Origin: Clostridiaceae bacterium UBA6085
GTDB lineage: Bacteria > Bacillota > Clostridia > Clostridiales > Clostridiaceae
Assembly (NCBI GenBank): GCA_002428605.1
Contig: DIXH01000012.1
Location: 1 to 35,378 of the forward strand
Direction: 5' to 3'
Length of the DNA: 35,378 nt
Shown: positions 1-8,153 of the stretch, piece by piece
How positions within the stretch are numbered: the first letter of the stretch is position 1
How the letters are laid out: each line of letters opens with the position of its first letter
The notes under the pieces: model-generated
Told to the model about the DNA's origin: nothing
The model's input: only the letters and a program-made list of their open reading frames with translations
Databases searched by the model: none
Translations under genes and position numbers: made by a program

Positions 1-140
1 TTGAACTGGTTGTATTCCCTGATGCCGTCGTAGTATTCGAACATACCCTCGACTTCCTTTAGAGCTTTCCTGTGGAGCTCAAGGACCTTCTCGCTTATGC
101 CATATTCCTTCAGAAGGAATTTTTCTGTAATTTCATTCAT
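1..140 (-). CDS. N-terminus of aluminium-resistance / methionine gamma-lyase-type PLP protein (partial)
   Basis: Only the first 46 codons lie in the window; the rest runs off the left edge. The peptide starts MNEITEKFLL and reaches EYNQF near the edge. This resembles the N-terminus of the clostridial aluminium-resistance (YnbB-like, methionine gamma-lyase family) proteins, which usually lie just downstream of hfq. The ATG at 138-140 is preceded by GAGGT at a good distance. It follows the hfq terminator by about 85 bases, so it is probably its own transcript or reached by read-through. The family call rests on a short stretch plus gene order, so it is tentative. Confidence 0.6.
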   Translation of the reverse strand, partial: MNEITEKFLLKEYGISEKVLELHRKALKEVEGMFEYYDGIREYNQF

Positions 141-225
141 AAAATTTACCTCGATCCATATTTTGTACAATACAACAGTTTATCACAGGTCCCAGCTCAA
201 GGCAAAGGAAAATGCCTGCAATTCA

Positions 226-247
226 AAGGACCGGTTTCCCGGTCCTT
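226..247 (-). terminator. Hairpin terminator after hfq
   Basis: A perfect 9-bp stem (AAGGACCGG / CCGGTCCTT) closed by a GAAA tetraloop starts five bases past the hfq stop codon. The following T-run is short, so termination may be partial. Confidence 0.7.
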
Positions 248-251
248 AAGC

Positions 252-515
252 TTACTGTTCGCTTTCAGGGACGACCTCTTCAGGAACCTGCGGGTTGTTG
301 AAGAGTATCGGCTTCTGCGGAGTGATGGTAGTTATCGAATGTTTGTATACGAGCATCTGCTTTCCTTCGCTGTCAAGCACTACGGTGAAATTGTCGAAGC
401 CCTTGACCGTACCCCTTAGCTGGAATCCATTGACAAGATGTATGATGACCTGCATCCTCTGCTTACGTGCCCCATTGAGGAAAATATCCTGTAGATTGTT
501 TGTAGACTTGTTCAT
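252..515 (-). CDS. hfq: RNA chaperone Hfq
   Basis: Hfq is the Sm-like hexameric RNA chaperone that helps small RNAs act on mRNAs. The 87-residue protein has the N-terminal NLQDIFLN segment with the conserved glutamine, an Sm1 region with NGFQLRGTVKGFDNF and VVLDSEGK, and the Sm2 signature YKHSITTI carrying the Lys-His pair. A short tail rich in Glu and Pro (about residues 72-87) makes it slightly longer than the roughly 73-residue Bacillus form. The ATG sits after a G-rich AGGGGTGAGGGG ribosome binding site. It lies downstream of mutS-mutL-miaA, the usual clostridial order, but a promoter in the 89-base gap suggests independent expression too. Confidence 0.96.
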   Translation of the reverse strand: MNKSTNNLQDIFLNGARKQRMQVIIHLVNGFQLRGTVKGFDNFTVVLDSEGKQMLVYKHSITTITPQKPILFNNPQVPEEVVPESEQ

Positions 516-544
516 CCCCTCACCCCTCTTTATTGAATATGCCC

Positions 545-572
545 ATTATACAGGGCAGTCAAAGTATCTCAA
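545..572 (-). promoter_or_regulatory. Promoter of hfq (sigma-A type)
   Basis: On the minus strand TTGAGA (567-572) is separated by 16 bases from a perfect TATAAT (545-550). The -10 lies about 30 bases upstream of the hfq start. It gives hfq its own transcription independent of the upstream repair genes. Confidence 0.7.
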
Positions 573-604
573 TTTGTATATCCTTTATTATATAACATGT
601 AGAT

Positions 605-1525
605 TTAGCTTTCCATGCTTTTGATGAGATTTAGGATTTCTTCGGTACTCATTTCATCCCTGTCGATCTCTACAGCAATGCTCTTCCTCCGAAACCAGGT
701 AAGCTGCCTTTTTGCGTAGTTCCTGGAATGCCTTTGTATCTCCGAAACCATATCATCATAGGTCTTCCTTCCGTCAAGATAGTCAAGGACCTCCTTGTAT
801 CCGATCCCCTGCATGCTCTGGTGATCTTTTGTGAGACCCATTTCCTTAAGCATCCTGACCTCGTCCACAAGACCATCATCCAGCATCTTCAGGACCCTTT
901 TGTCGATGGCCTCATACAGGGCTTCCCTTTTGCGGTTGAGGTAGTAGTACCTGACCTCATACTTCGGATTGAGGACACCCTCGTCAGCGAATGAACTGAA
1001 TGGCCTGCCGGTCATATGGTGGACCTCAAGGGCCCTTATCACTCGCTTAAGGTTGTTCGGATGTATCCTTTCAGCCGAAAGAGGATCAACCTCCATAAGA
1101 AGCCTGTGGACCTCTCCCTTTCCGCTTTCCGATGCCACCTCCTCCATTCTGCTCCTGAACTGAGGGTCTCCCGAGCCATCGGCGAAGGACATGTCCGTTA
1201 TGACGCTGTCGATATATAGGCCGGTGCCGCCTGCCATTATGGGAAATTTCCCTCTGGCGATGATGTCATCTATGGCCTTTTCAGCCATGGCCTTATATTC
1301 AGAGACAGTGAAGGGCGTCTTTGGGTCGATGATGTCGACCATATGGTGTGGAATTCCCTGCATTTCTTCCTTCGTAGCCTTGGCGGAGCCGATATCCATC
1401 AGAGTGTAGACCTGCATTGAGTCGCACGATACGATCTCTCCACCAAGCAGCCCGGCAAGCCTTATTGATATTTCAGTCTTCCCGACTCCTGTTGGGCCGG
1501 CTATCACTATAAGACCCGGCTTCAT
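605..1525 (-). CDS. miaA: tRNA dimethylallyltransferase MiaA
   Basis: MiaA transfers the dimethylallyl group of DMAPP to N6 of A37 in tRNAs that read UNN codons; MiaB (6.6-7.9 kb here) then methylthiolates the product. The 306-residue length is normal. Visible motifs are the P-loop GPTGVGKTE near the N-terminus, SCDSMQVY (substrate-contacting Asp and Ser), GGTGLYI, and the C-terminal QRHSRNYAKRQLTWFRR region. Its ATG overlaps the mutL stop in an ATGA arrangement, implying translational coupling, with AGGAGGATCGT as ribosome binding site inside mutL. Confidence 0.97.
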   Translation of the reverse strand: MKPGLIVIAGPTGVGKTEISIRLAGLLGGEIVSCDSMQVYTLMDIGSAKATKEEMQGIPHHMVDIIDPKTPFTVSEYKAMAEKAIDDIIARGKFPIMAGGTGLYIDSVITDMSFADGSGDPQFRSRMEEVASESGKGEVHRLLMEVDPLSAERIHPNNLKRVIRALEVHHMTGRPFSSFADEGVLNPKYEVRYYYLNRKREALYEAIDKRVLKMLDDGLVDEVRMLKEMGLTKDHQSMQGIGYKEVLDYLDGRKTYDDMVSEIQRHSRNYAKRQLTWFRRKSIAVEIDRDEMSTEEILNLIKSMES

Positions 1526-3339
1526 ACGATCCTCCTGAATGCCTTCTCGAAATCCTTCTCAGTGTACTTTATCATCGTAGGCCTTCCGTGAGGGCATGTG
1601 AACGGCTCGTCTATATGCCTGAGCTCTTCTATGAGATGTTCCATCTCCCTGATGACAAGGGGCTCATAGGCCTTTACAGATGCCTTGCAGGCGGCGGTGG
1701 CTATCCTCATCCTCCTTATTTCCTCTCGGGTCCCTTTTCCAAGGTTCCTTATGTTGTCGAGTATGTCTGTAAGGTAGGACAGGTTGGAGACTTCACCCAG
1801 GAAATAAGGTACCTCCCTGACTGATATTGCCCTGTCACCGAAATCCTCAACCAGGAACCCGGCTTCTGCTAAAGCCTGCCTGTTCTCGTTCATCAGGCTG
1901 TAGTCCTCAAGGCTCAGTTCCAGGACTGCAGGCACAAGAAGAGGCTGTGAGGCTACTGACCCTGTAGTCAGGTCCCTCATGTACTTTTCAAAGTTTATCT
2001 TCTCATGCGCGGCATGCTGGTCGAACACGTACAACTCGTCATGTATCTCGGCAAGTATGTATGTGCTCCTGAACTGGCCGATGATCCTAGGCATCGGGAA
2101 CCTTGCCTCCCTCATGGGAACTGCCTCTTCAGCCACATATGAGGTTTCTGGTGCCGCTGAGGCTTCTACAGCCCTGCTGCCTTCTCCTTTATCCTCTGTC
2201 TCATCACTCCACTGTCTTCTTTGATCCGGGAAGGACCTTGCTGTGACATCCACCGGCATGTCTATGTATACGGGCCTTAAAGGCATATCCGCTGCAAGCT
2301 GCTCATGGATCTCCTCCTGCCTTGCTTCCGGCTCGACATCAAAGGTCCTCTTCAGACCTTCCGCCATGGTCTTGTGGATGGTATCGAACACCACCTTGAA
2401 TATGTGCCTGTCATCCTCGAACTTGATCTCTGCCTTCTGAGGATGTATGTTCACATCGATGATCTCAGGAAGTATGTCTATGTTTATTATGAGGAAAGGG
2501 AACCTGCTTACCGTGGCGAAGGACCTGAATGCGTTCTCTGCAGCTACAGTTATTGTCCTTGACTGCACAAGCCTCCTGTTCACGAATATGCTCTGCTGGC
2601 TCCTGTTCCCCCTGGATATCTCCTCGTTTCCGACAAAGCCGCTTATACTGAGGGATTCGTATTCCTCATGGAATGGGAATGTGTTTTCCTGAACCTTTTT
2701 CGTGTAGACCTGTCTGATGACGTCCTTCTGGTCTCCCGTGCCGTAGGTCTTAAGGAGTGTCTTCCCGTCTGAGACCAGGCTGAAGCTGATTTCAGGATGG
2801 GAAATGGCTATCTTTGATAGTATCTCACCGATGGTACCTGCTTCCTTGGACCTTGACTTCAGGAACTTCTTCCTTGCAGGCACATTGTAGAACAGGTCCC
2901 TGACCTCGATCAGAGTGCCCTTGTCCATGGGGGAGTACTTCTCATACTTGAGGTCGCCGCCTTCTATGTATACCTCCCTTCCGTCAGAGCCCTCCGTCCT
3001 TGACCTCATGAGCACCCTGGATACCGAGCTTATGCTTGACAGGGCCTCACCCCGAAAGCCCATGGTGCTGATCCTGAAGAGGTCATCCGCGGTCATGATC
3101 TTGCTCGTGGCATGGGGCATGAATGCCTTCAGCATGTCATCAGGCTCGATTCCCTCGCCCTTGTCCAGAACCCTTATGAGTTCTTCTCCGCCGCCCTGGA
3201 TCTCTACGTGTATCTCCCTTGAGCCGGCATCAATTGAATTCTCCACCAGTTCCTTGACTACAGAGGACGGTCTTTCAACCACCTCTCCAGCCGCTATCTT
3301 GTTGAATGTATCCTTGTCCAGGACATTAATCCTTGCCAT
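1522..3339 (-). CDS. mutL: DNA mismatch repair protein MutL (endonuclease type)
   Basis: MutL couples mismatch recognition by MutS to strand incision. The 605-residue protein has the N-terminal GHKL ATPase motifs: ENSIDAGS, DKGEGI, HATSKI and GFRGEALSSI. The C-terminal domain has the endonuclease motif DQHA(x)2E(x)4E (seen as DQHAAHEKINFE), the ACKASVKA segment and CPHGRP. This is the metal-dependent nicking type found in bacteria without MutH. The second ATPase motif reads DKGEG where Bacillus has DNGDG, but the DxGxG core is intact. The ATG directly follows the mutS TAG with no gap, so the two are almost certainly coupled. A weakly conserved acidic linker separates the two domains (about residues 345-415). 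Confidence 0.97.
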   Translation of the reverse strand: MARINVLDKDTFNKIAAGEVVERPSSVVKELVENSIDAGSREIHVEIQGGGEELIRVLDKGEGIEPDDMLKAFMPHATSKIMTADDLFRISTMGFRGEALSSISSVSRVLMRSRTEGSDGREVYIEGGDLKYEKYSPMDKGTLIEVRDLFYNVPARKKFLKSRSKEAGTIGEILSKIAISHPEISFSLVSDGKTLLKTYGTGDQKDVIRQVYTKKVQENTFPFHEEYESLSISGFVGNEEISRGNRSQQSIFVNRRLVQSRTITVAAENAFRSFATVSRFPFLIINIDILPEIIDVNIHPQKAEIKFEDDRHIFKVVFDTIHKTMAEGLKRTFDVEPEARQEEIHEQLAADMPLRPVYIDMPVDVTARSFPDQRRQWSDETEDKGEGSRAVEASAAPETSYVAEEAVPMREARFPMPRIIGQFRSTYILAEIHDELYVFDQHAAHEKINFEKYMRDLTTGSVASQPLLVPAVLELSLEDYSLMNENRQALAEAGFLVEDFGDRAISVREVPYFLGEVSNLSYLTDILDNIRNLGKGTREEIRRMRIATAACKASVKAYEPLVIREMEHLIEELRHIDEPFTCPHGRPTMIKYTEKDFEKAFRRIV

Positions 3340-5898
3340 CTAATTCAATTCCTTCGCATCATTGTTAAGTTCGTAAAGCGCGTTCATGGCCTCCATCGGG
3401 GTCATGGACATGACATCCAGTGTCTTGATCCTTTCAAACAGGGCTTCGCGGCCGATATCCACGAACCCTATCTGAAGAGGGTCCTCCTTGACCTTCTGAA
3501 TCCTCGCGGGCTTCTTCCCCTTCTTCTCAAGGTCCTTCAGGATATCCTTTGCCCGTGTCAGTATCTCCCGGGGTATCCCTGCAAGCTTCGCAACCTCTAT
3601 TCCGTAGGACTCATCAGCGCCTCCCGGAACGATCTTCCTTAGGAAGGCTATGGTTGTCCCGACCTCCCTGACAAGTACAGAGTAGTTCCTTATTCCCTCA
3701 AGCTCACCTTCAAGGGCCACAAGCTCATGATAGTGGGTGGCGAACAGGGACTTGCTTCCCCTTATATTCTTAAGTATGTACTCGATGACCGCCCACGCGA
3801 TGCTGAGTCCGTCATAGGTACTGGTACCTCTCCCTACCTCATCCAGGATGATAAGCGACCTTGATGTTGCATTCCTGAGGATCTCCGAAACCTCGCTCAT
3901 CTCGACCATGAAGGTGGACTTACCTCCTGCAAGGTCATCCGATGCTCCGATCCTGGTGAATATCCTGTCGCATATGGAAAGATAGGCCTTCTTCGCAGGA
4001 ACGAAGGAGCCGATCTGGGCCATGAGCACAATAAGGGCGCTCTGTCTCATGAAAGTTGATTTTCCTGACATGTTGGGACCGGTTATTATAAGGAACCTCT
4101 CATTTGAGCTGTCCATGACCAGGTCGTTGGATACGAAGGCTCCCTTGTCCATCATCTTCTCTACCACAGGATGCCTTCCCTCAACTATGTTCATCTTACC
4201 GTCTATGCTGAAGACAGGCTTCACATATCCGTTGTCCCTTGCGACCTTTGCAAGGCACTGGTAGCAGTCAAGGTCTGCTATGCATCTGCTTGTTGACTTC
4301 AGCCTCTCTATCTCGCCCTCGATCCTGTCCCTTATGCCCGTAAAGAGACCGTATTCAAGCTCTGAGAGCTTTTCCTCCGCCCCCAGTATCTTGTCCTCCA
4401 TAACCTTCAGTTCCTCGGTAATGTACCTCTCAGCGTTGCTTAGGGTCTGCTTCCTTATGTATCTCCCTTCAGGTATGCTTGAGAAGTTTGCCCTGCTTAT
4501 CTCGATGTAGTACCCGAACACCTTGTTGAAGCCTATCTTAAGCGACCTGATGCCTGTGAATTCCCTTTCCTTGGCTTCAAGCTCGGCGATCCATCTCTTG
4601 CCGTTCAGCCTTATGTCCCTGAGCTCATCTACGTCTGCACTGTAGCCACTCTTTATTATCCCGCCGTCCTTCGAGGTCATTGGTGCATCCTCAGAGATGG
4701 ATGAATCAAGGAGATCCCATATGTCGGACAGGGTATCCATCTTCCTGTTCAGCCTTGAAAGCTCACCATAATCAAGGCTCTTCAGCACTTCCTTCACCGC
4801 AGGCAGCCTTCCGAGTGAATTCTTGAGTGTGATCAGCTCCTTGGGATTGACTGACTTCAGGGCTACCTTGGAAACTATCCTCTCGATGTCGTATACACCC
4901 TTCAAAGCCTCCCTGAGGTCTTCCAGCATATCAAGGCTGCCATAGAGTGCTTCGACTGCTTCAAGCCTCCTGTCGATGAGCTCGCGGCTGATAAGCGGCT
5001 GCTCGACCCACCTTCTAAGGTTTCTACCTCCCATGGCTGTCGCCGTGTCATCGAGAACCCATAGGAGGCTGCCTTTCTTGCCCTTGTCAACTATGTTTTC
5101 CGTAAGCTCAAGGTTCCTCTTCGTATTGGGATCCATAGCCATTGAATCCGACGACGAATAGACCTCCAGATGTGTGAGGTTTGTCAGGGACGTCTTCTGT
5201 GTTTCCTCCAGATATAGAAGAAGGATGCTGCAGGAGGATGCAATAAGTGAGTTTATCCCTCCTGAGACGCTCTTGAACCTTCCTTCAAGCAGCAGCTCGG
5301 ATTCGTCGGGAATACTTCTGGCGTTTGTAAGCAGTGCATATCTGCTGAAAATATATTCTGCAAGCTCATCTGAGGAGGCGACAGCCTCCTTTGGTGAGAA
5401 CTTCCCGATTTCGGCATCAAGGAGCTCAGCTTCTGCCTTTATGACTGATGCGTAAAACTCACCTGTTGAGATGTCGCAGAATGAAAGCCCGTAATTACCT
5501 CCATCCTTATACACCCCCATGATATAGTTGTTCCTCTCCTCCGAAACGAATGCCTCGTCAAGGAATGTGCCGGGAGTTATGACCCTTATGACATCTCTCC
5601 TCACTATACCTTTTGCAAGCTTCGGGTCCTCCACCTGCTCGCATATGGCTACCTTGTAGCCCCTGGAGACAAGCCTTCCGATATAGTTCCTGGCAGAATG
5701 GTACGGTATCCCGCACATGGGAGCCCTGTCCTCCAGGCCGCAATCCCTTCCTGTCAGCACCAGCTCAAGCTCTTTGGATGCAAGCTCGGCATCCTCGAAG
5801 AACATCTCATAGAAGTCTCCCAGCCTGTAGAACAGTATTGTATCCCTGTAGTTTTCCTTTATTTCAAAATATTGCTGCATCATCGGTGTAAGTGCCAT
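3340..5898 (-). CDS. mutS: DNA mismatch repair protein MutS
   Basis: MutS recognises base mismatches and small loops and recruits MutL. I chose the ATG at 5896-5898 (852 residues, starting MALTPMMQQY) because GGAGG lies six bases before it. A longer reading frame of 13 more codons has no ribosome binding site and would run into the promoter. Motifs seen: F29-Y30-E31 in GDFYEMF, the mismatch-reading Phe-x-Glu; the Walker A GPNMSGKST; the Walker B LIILDEVGRGTSTYDG; and ATHYHEL. It is the first gene of the mutS-mutL-miaA block. Confidence 0.97.
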   Translation of the reverse strand: MALTPMMQQYFEIKENYRDTILFYRLGDFYEMFFEDAELASKELELVLTGRDCGLEDRAPMCGIPYHSARNYIGRLVSRGYKVAICEQVEDPKLAKGIVRRDVIRVITPGTFLDEAFVSEERNNYIMGVYKDGGNYGLSFCDISTGEFYASVIKAEAELLDAEIGKFSPKEAVASSDELAEYIFSRYALLTNARSIPDESELLLEGRFKSVSGGINSLIASSCSILLLYLEETQKTSLTNLTHLEVYSSSDSMAMDPNTKRNLELTENIVDKGKKGSLLWVLDDTATAMGGRNLRRWVEQPLISRELIDRRLEAVEALYGSLDMLEDLREALKGVYDIERIVSKVALKSVNPKELITLKNSLGRLPAVKEVLKSLDYGELSRLNRKMDTLSDIWDLLDSSISEDAPMTSKDGGIIKSGYSADVDELRDIRLNGKRWIAELEAKEREFTGIRSLKIGFNKVFGYYIEISRANFSSIPEGRYIRKQTLSNAERYITEELKVMEDKILGAEEKLSELEYGLFTGIRDRIEGEIERLKSTSRCIADLDCYQCLAKVARDNGYVKPVFSIDGKMNIVEGRHPVVEKMMDKGAFVSNDLVMDSSNERFLIITGPNMSGKSTFMRQSALIVLMAQIGSFVPAKKAYLSICDRIFTRIGASDDLAGGKSTFMVEMSEVSEILRNATSRSLIILDEVGRGTSTYDGLSIAWAVIEYILKNIRGSKSLFATHYHELVALEGELEGIRNYSVLVREVGTTIAFLRKIVPGGADESYGIEVAKLAGIPREILTRAKDILKDLEKKGKKPARIQKVKEDPLQIGFVDIGREALFERIKTLDVMSMTPMEAMNALYELNNDAKELN

Positions 5899-5927
5899 TT
5901 CAGACCTCCAAACTTTAACTACCTTAT

Positions 5928-5936
5928 AGTATACCA
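5928..5936 (-). promoter_or_regulatory. Extended -10 promoter of mutS
   Basis: TGG followed by TATACT is an extended -10 element (TGn-TATACT). It lies about 30 bases upstream of the chosen mutS ATG. No good -35 hexamer is visible at 16-18 bases, which is typical of extended -10 promoters. Confidence 0.55.
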
Positions 5937-6045
5937 AATACGTGTTCTACATTGTACCTCATATTTATTGACCTTTTTTCCGGATGTCACGGTCTTAGCG
6001 CAATTTCCAGAAAATATACAGAAAGTTCGCAGATGCAAAACATAT

Positions 6046-6060
6046 TGAGAATCATTTTCA
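6046..6060 (+). promoter_or_regulatory. Fur-box-like 7-1-7 inverted repeat
   Basis: The sequence TGAGAATCATTTTCA matches the Gram-positive Fur consensus TGATAATnATTATCA at 12 of 14 defined positions. It lies 64 bases before the VOC-protein start and about 110 bases before the mutS promoter, in the divergent intergenic region. It fits Fur better than PerR or Zur. One short match in AT-rich DNA could be chance. Confidence 0.45.
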
Positions 6061-6124
6061 GTTATTATGTTCCCATAGGATGCTCCAGCTTGCACAGCAT
6101 GCATATGCATGCAGGGAGGATAAA

Positions 6125-6535
6125 ATGATAAAGGCAGTATATATAAACATTCCAACAAAGGACCTTGAGAAGAGCACAAGGTTCTTCACTGACCTTGGCT
6201 TTAAAAAGGATGACCGCTTCAGCGACAGCAACGCTGCCATGGTTGTCATAGATGAAAATTACTACATCATGATACTTACCGAGGATTTCTTCCGGGGCTT
6301 CACTAAGAAGTCAATTGCTGATGAATCAACAGTTGAGACCCTGATCGCACTGGAGGTGCCTGACAGGGAGACCGTAGACCGTATCGTCGACAGAGCCATT
6401 GAGCTTGGAGCAGGAAGTCCGCCGCAGACAGACCCCATGGAATTCATGTACACGAGAAGCTTCTACGACACTGACGGACACCACTGGGAGTTCTTCTGGA
6501 TGGATGAAGGTTTCGACCCTAAGGATCCTGCCTGA
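6125..6535 (+). CDS. VOC / glyoxalase-family protein
   Basis: This 136-residue single-subunit VOC (vicinal oxygen chelate) protein resembles YglI/lactoylglutathione-lyase-like members. The N-terminal MIKAVYINIPTKDLEKS, the LGF turn and the C-terminal FYDTDGHHWEFFWMD with the metal-binding Glu support the fold. The start was set at the ATG preceded by GGGAGGATAAA; an ATG 45 bases upstream in the same frame has no ribosome binding site. The substrate cannot be deduced; relatives include dioxygenases, isomerases and resistance proteins. The gene stands alone between mutS and miaB, with its own terminator and a Fur-like site upstream. Confidence 0.85.
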   Translation: MIKAVYINIPTKDLEKSTRFFTDLGFKKDDRFSDSNAAMVVIDENYYIMILTEDFFRGFTKKSIADESTVETLIALEVPDRETVDRIVDRAIELGAGSPPQTDPMEFMYTRSFYDTDGHHWEFFWMDEGFDPKDPA

Positions 6536-6544
6536 AGAGCATTG

Positions 6545-6579
6545 CAGCCGCCATCTGAAATCAGATGACGGCTGTTTTT
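6545..6579 (+). terminator. Rho-independent terminator of the VOC gene
   Basis: The arms CAGCCGcCATCTGA and TCAGATGaCGGCTG form a 14-base stem with one mismatch and an AA loop, followed by TTTTT on the plus strand. It lies just after the VOC stop codon and next to the miaB stop on the other strand. Confidence 0.85.
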
Positions 6580-6580
6580 C

Positions 6581-7909
6581 CTATTCCACTCTATCTCCGT
6601 TCATGCTGAAGGTCCCCACCTTTGAGATCCTCACTCTGACGAGGTTACCTATGAGCGCTTCTTCACCCTTGAAGTTAACTGTCTTTCCTGTCCTTGTCCT
6701 GCCCTGAAGGACTTCAGGGTCATACTTGCTCTGACCCTCGACAAGGACCTCGCAGATGTTTCCAAGGTAAGCTGAATTTCTCTCAAGAGACTTCCTGTTT
6801 ACTGCCTCGACAAGCCTGTTGAACCTCTCATGCTTGACCTTGTCTGGCACCTGTTCAGTCATCCTGTCAGCAGGGGTATGCTTCCTTCTGGAATATATGA
6901 ATGTGTAGGCGGTGTCGTAGCCTACGGTTTCTACGACGTCCAGTGTGCCCTGGAAATCCTCCTCGGTTTCGCCGGGGAAGCCCACTATGATGTCCGTGCT
7001 TATCGCTACACCCGGGACCTTCTCCTTGAGCTTCCGAACTGTCTCAAGGTAGCCTTCCCTGGAATATCCCCGGTTCATCGACTTAAGCAGAGCGTCAGAT
7101 CCGCTCTGTACAGGAAGGTGGACCTGCTCCACCACCTTGCTGCAGTCCCTCACGGCTTCAATGACATCATCGGTCAGGTCCTTCGGATGGTTTGTCATGA
7201 ACCTTATCCTCTCAAGACCCTCGACCTCATTGACCAGCCTGAGGAGCCCCGCAAAATTGATATCCTGCTCAAGGTTCACACCATATGAGTTTACGTTCTG
7301 TCCAAGGAGCGTTATTTCCTTATAGCCCTTTGAGACCAGTTCCCTTACCTCTGCCAGTATGTCCTCAGGCTTTCTCGACCTTTCCCTGCCTCTTACATAA
7401 GGTACTATGCAATAGGTGCAGAAGTTGTTGCAACCGTACATTATCGTGACGTATGCAGTCACAGTGGATTCCCTTGTTATCGGCATACCCTCGACGATGT
7501 CAGTCTCCTTCTCGAATATCTCCTTGACCTGGACTCCTTCGGTCCTTGCCCTCTCAAGATATTCAGGGAACTTATAGGCATTGTGGGTGCCGAAGACTAT
7601 GTCGACATGCCTGTACTTCTTCAGTATCTCCTCAGGCATCCCCTTCTGCTGCATCATGCAGCCGCAGACGGCTATTATGAGCTCGGGATTGTCTCTCTTC
7701 AGCTTCTTAAGCGCACCCAGGTTGCCGTAGACCTTGAGCTCCGCGTTTTCGCGCACTGCGCACGTGTTGAATATTATGACATTTGCCTGGTCCTTGAACA
7801 GCGTCTTCTCATAGCCTATGTTTGCGAGCATCCCGCTTAACTTTTCAGAATCCTCTTCGTTCATCTGACATCCCCAGGTCTCTATGTAGTATCTCTTTGA
7901 CAAGATCAT
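6581..7909 (-). CDS. miaB: tRNA-2-methylthio-N6-dimethylallyladenosine synthase MiaB
   Basis: MiaB is the radical-SAM methylthiotransferase that adds the methylthio group at C2 of i6A37, the nucleoside made by MiaA. The N-terminal UPF0004 domain has its three cluster cysteines in TWGCQMN, NTCAVREN and CGCMMQ. The radical-SAM motif CxxxCxxC is in YGCNNFCTYCIVPYVRGRERSR. The end is a TRAM domain (QGRTRTGKTVNF onward). Total length is about 442 residues. The start is uncertain: ATG at 7909 has GAGAGG only three bases away, and TTG two codons later has better spacing. An in-frame ATG 17 codons further upstream lacks a ribosome binding site. Confidence 0.96.
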   Translation of the reverse strand: MILSKRYYIETWGCQMNEEDSEKLSGMLANIGYEKTLFKDQANVIIFNTCAVRENAELKVYGNLGALKKLKRDNPELIIAVCGCMMQQKGMPEEILKKYRHVDIVFGTHNAYKFPEYLERARTEGVQVKEIFEKETDIVEGMPITRESTVTAYVTIMYGCNNFCTYCIVPYVRGRERSRKPEDILAEVRELVSKGYKEITLLGQNVNSYGVNLEQDINFAGLLRLVNEVEGLERIRFMTNHPKDLTDDVIEAVRDCSKVVEQVHLPVQSGSDALLKSMNRGYSREGYLETVRKLKEKVPGVAISTDIIVGFPGETEEDFQGTLDVVETVGYDTAYTFIYSRRKHTPADRMTEQVPDKVKHERFNRLVEAVNRKSLERNSAYLGNICEVLVEGQSKYDPEVLQGRTRTGKTVNFKGEEALIGNLVRVRISKVGTFSMNGDRVE

Positions 7910-8067
7910 CTTCCTCTCAAAACTATTATTTTGAACATTTACATTACAACATAATACCATATTTCAAGGCAAGTGCCAAAAACCTCCGCACGCCAGTACT
8001 GGACCGCCATAAGAAAAACCGTGCATTACGTTAGAAAGTCCTCGAATTGTGCTATCATTGAGGGAGA

Positions 8068-8118
8068 TAGTACAAAAGACTCTGCAAAGTCTTGAAATGT
8101 AGTACCGAAAAGTAGTAT
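8068..8118 (+). promoter_or_regulatory. Leader of aminotransferase gene: TAGTAC repeats and small hairpin
   Basis: The 85 bases before the aminotransferase start contain TAGTAC at 8068 and 8100 and TAGTAT at 8113. Between the first two lies a hairpin AAGACT-CTGCAA-AGTCTT (8076-8093). There is no T-run, so it is not a terminator. It may be an operator or mRNA leader structure; function unknown. Confidence 0.25.
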
Positions 8119-8153
8119 CATGAAATACGATTATCATCAAAGGGGTAAATTAG

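Noticed and set aside
3130..3180. Loss of MutL ATPase function because DNG reads DKG
   Set aside because: The GHKL motif needs DxGxG, which is intact; the variable position is the second residue.
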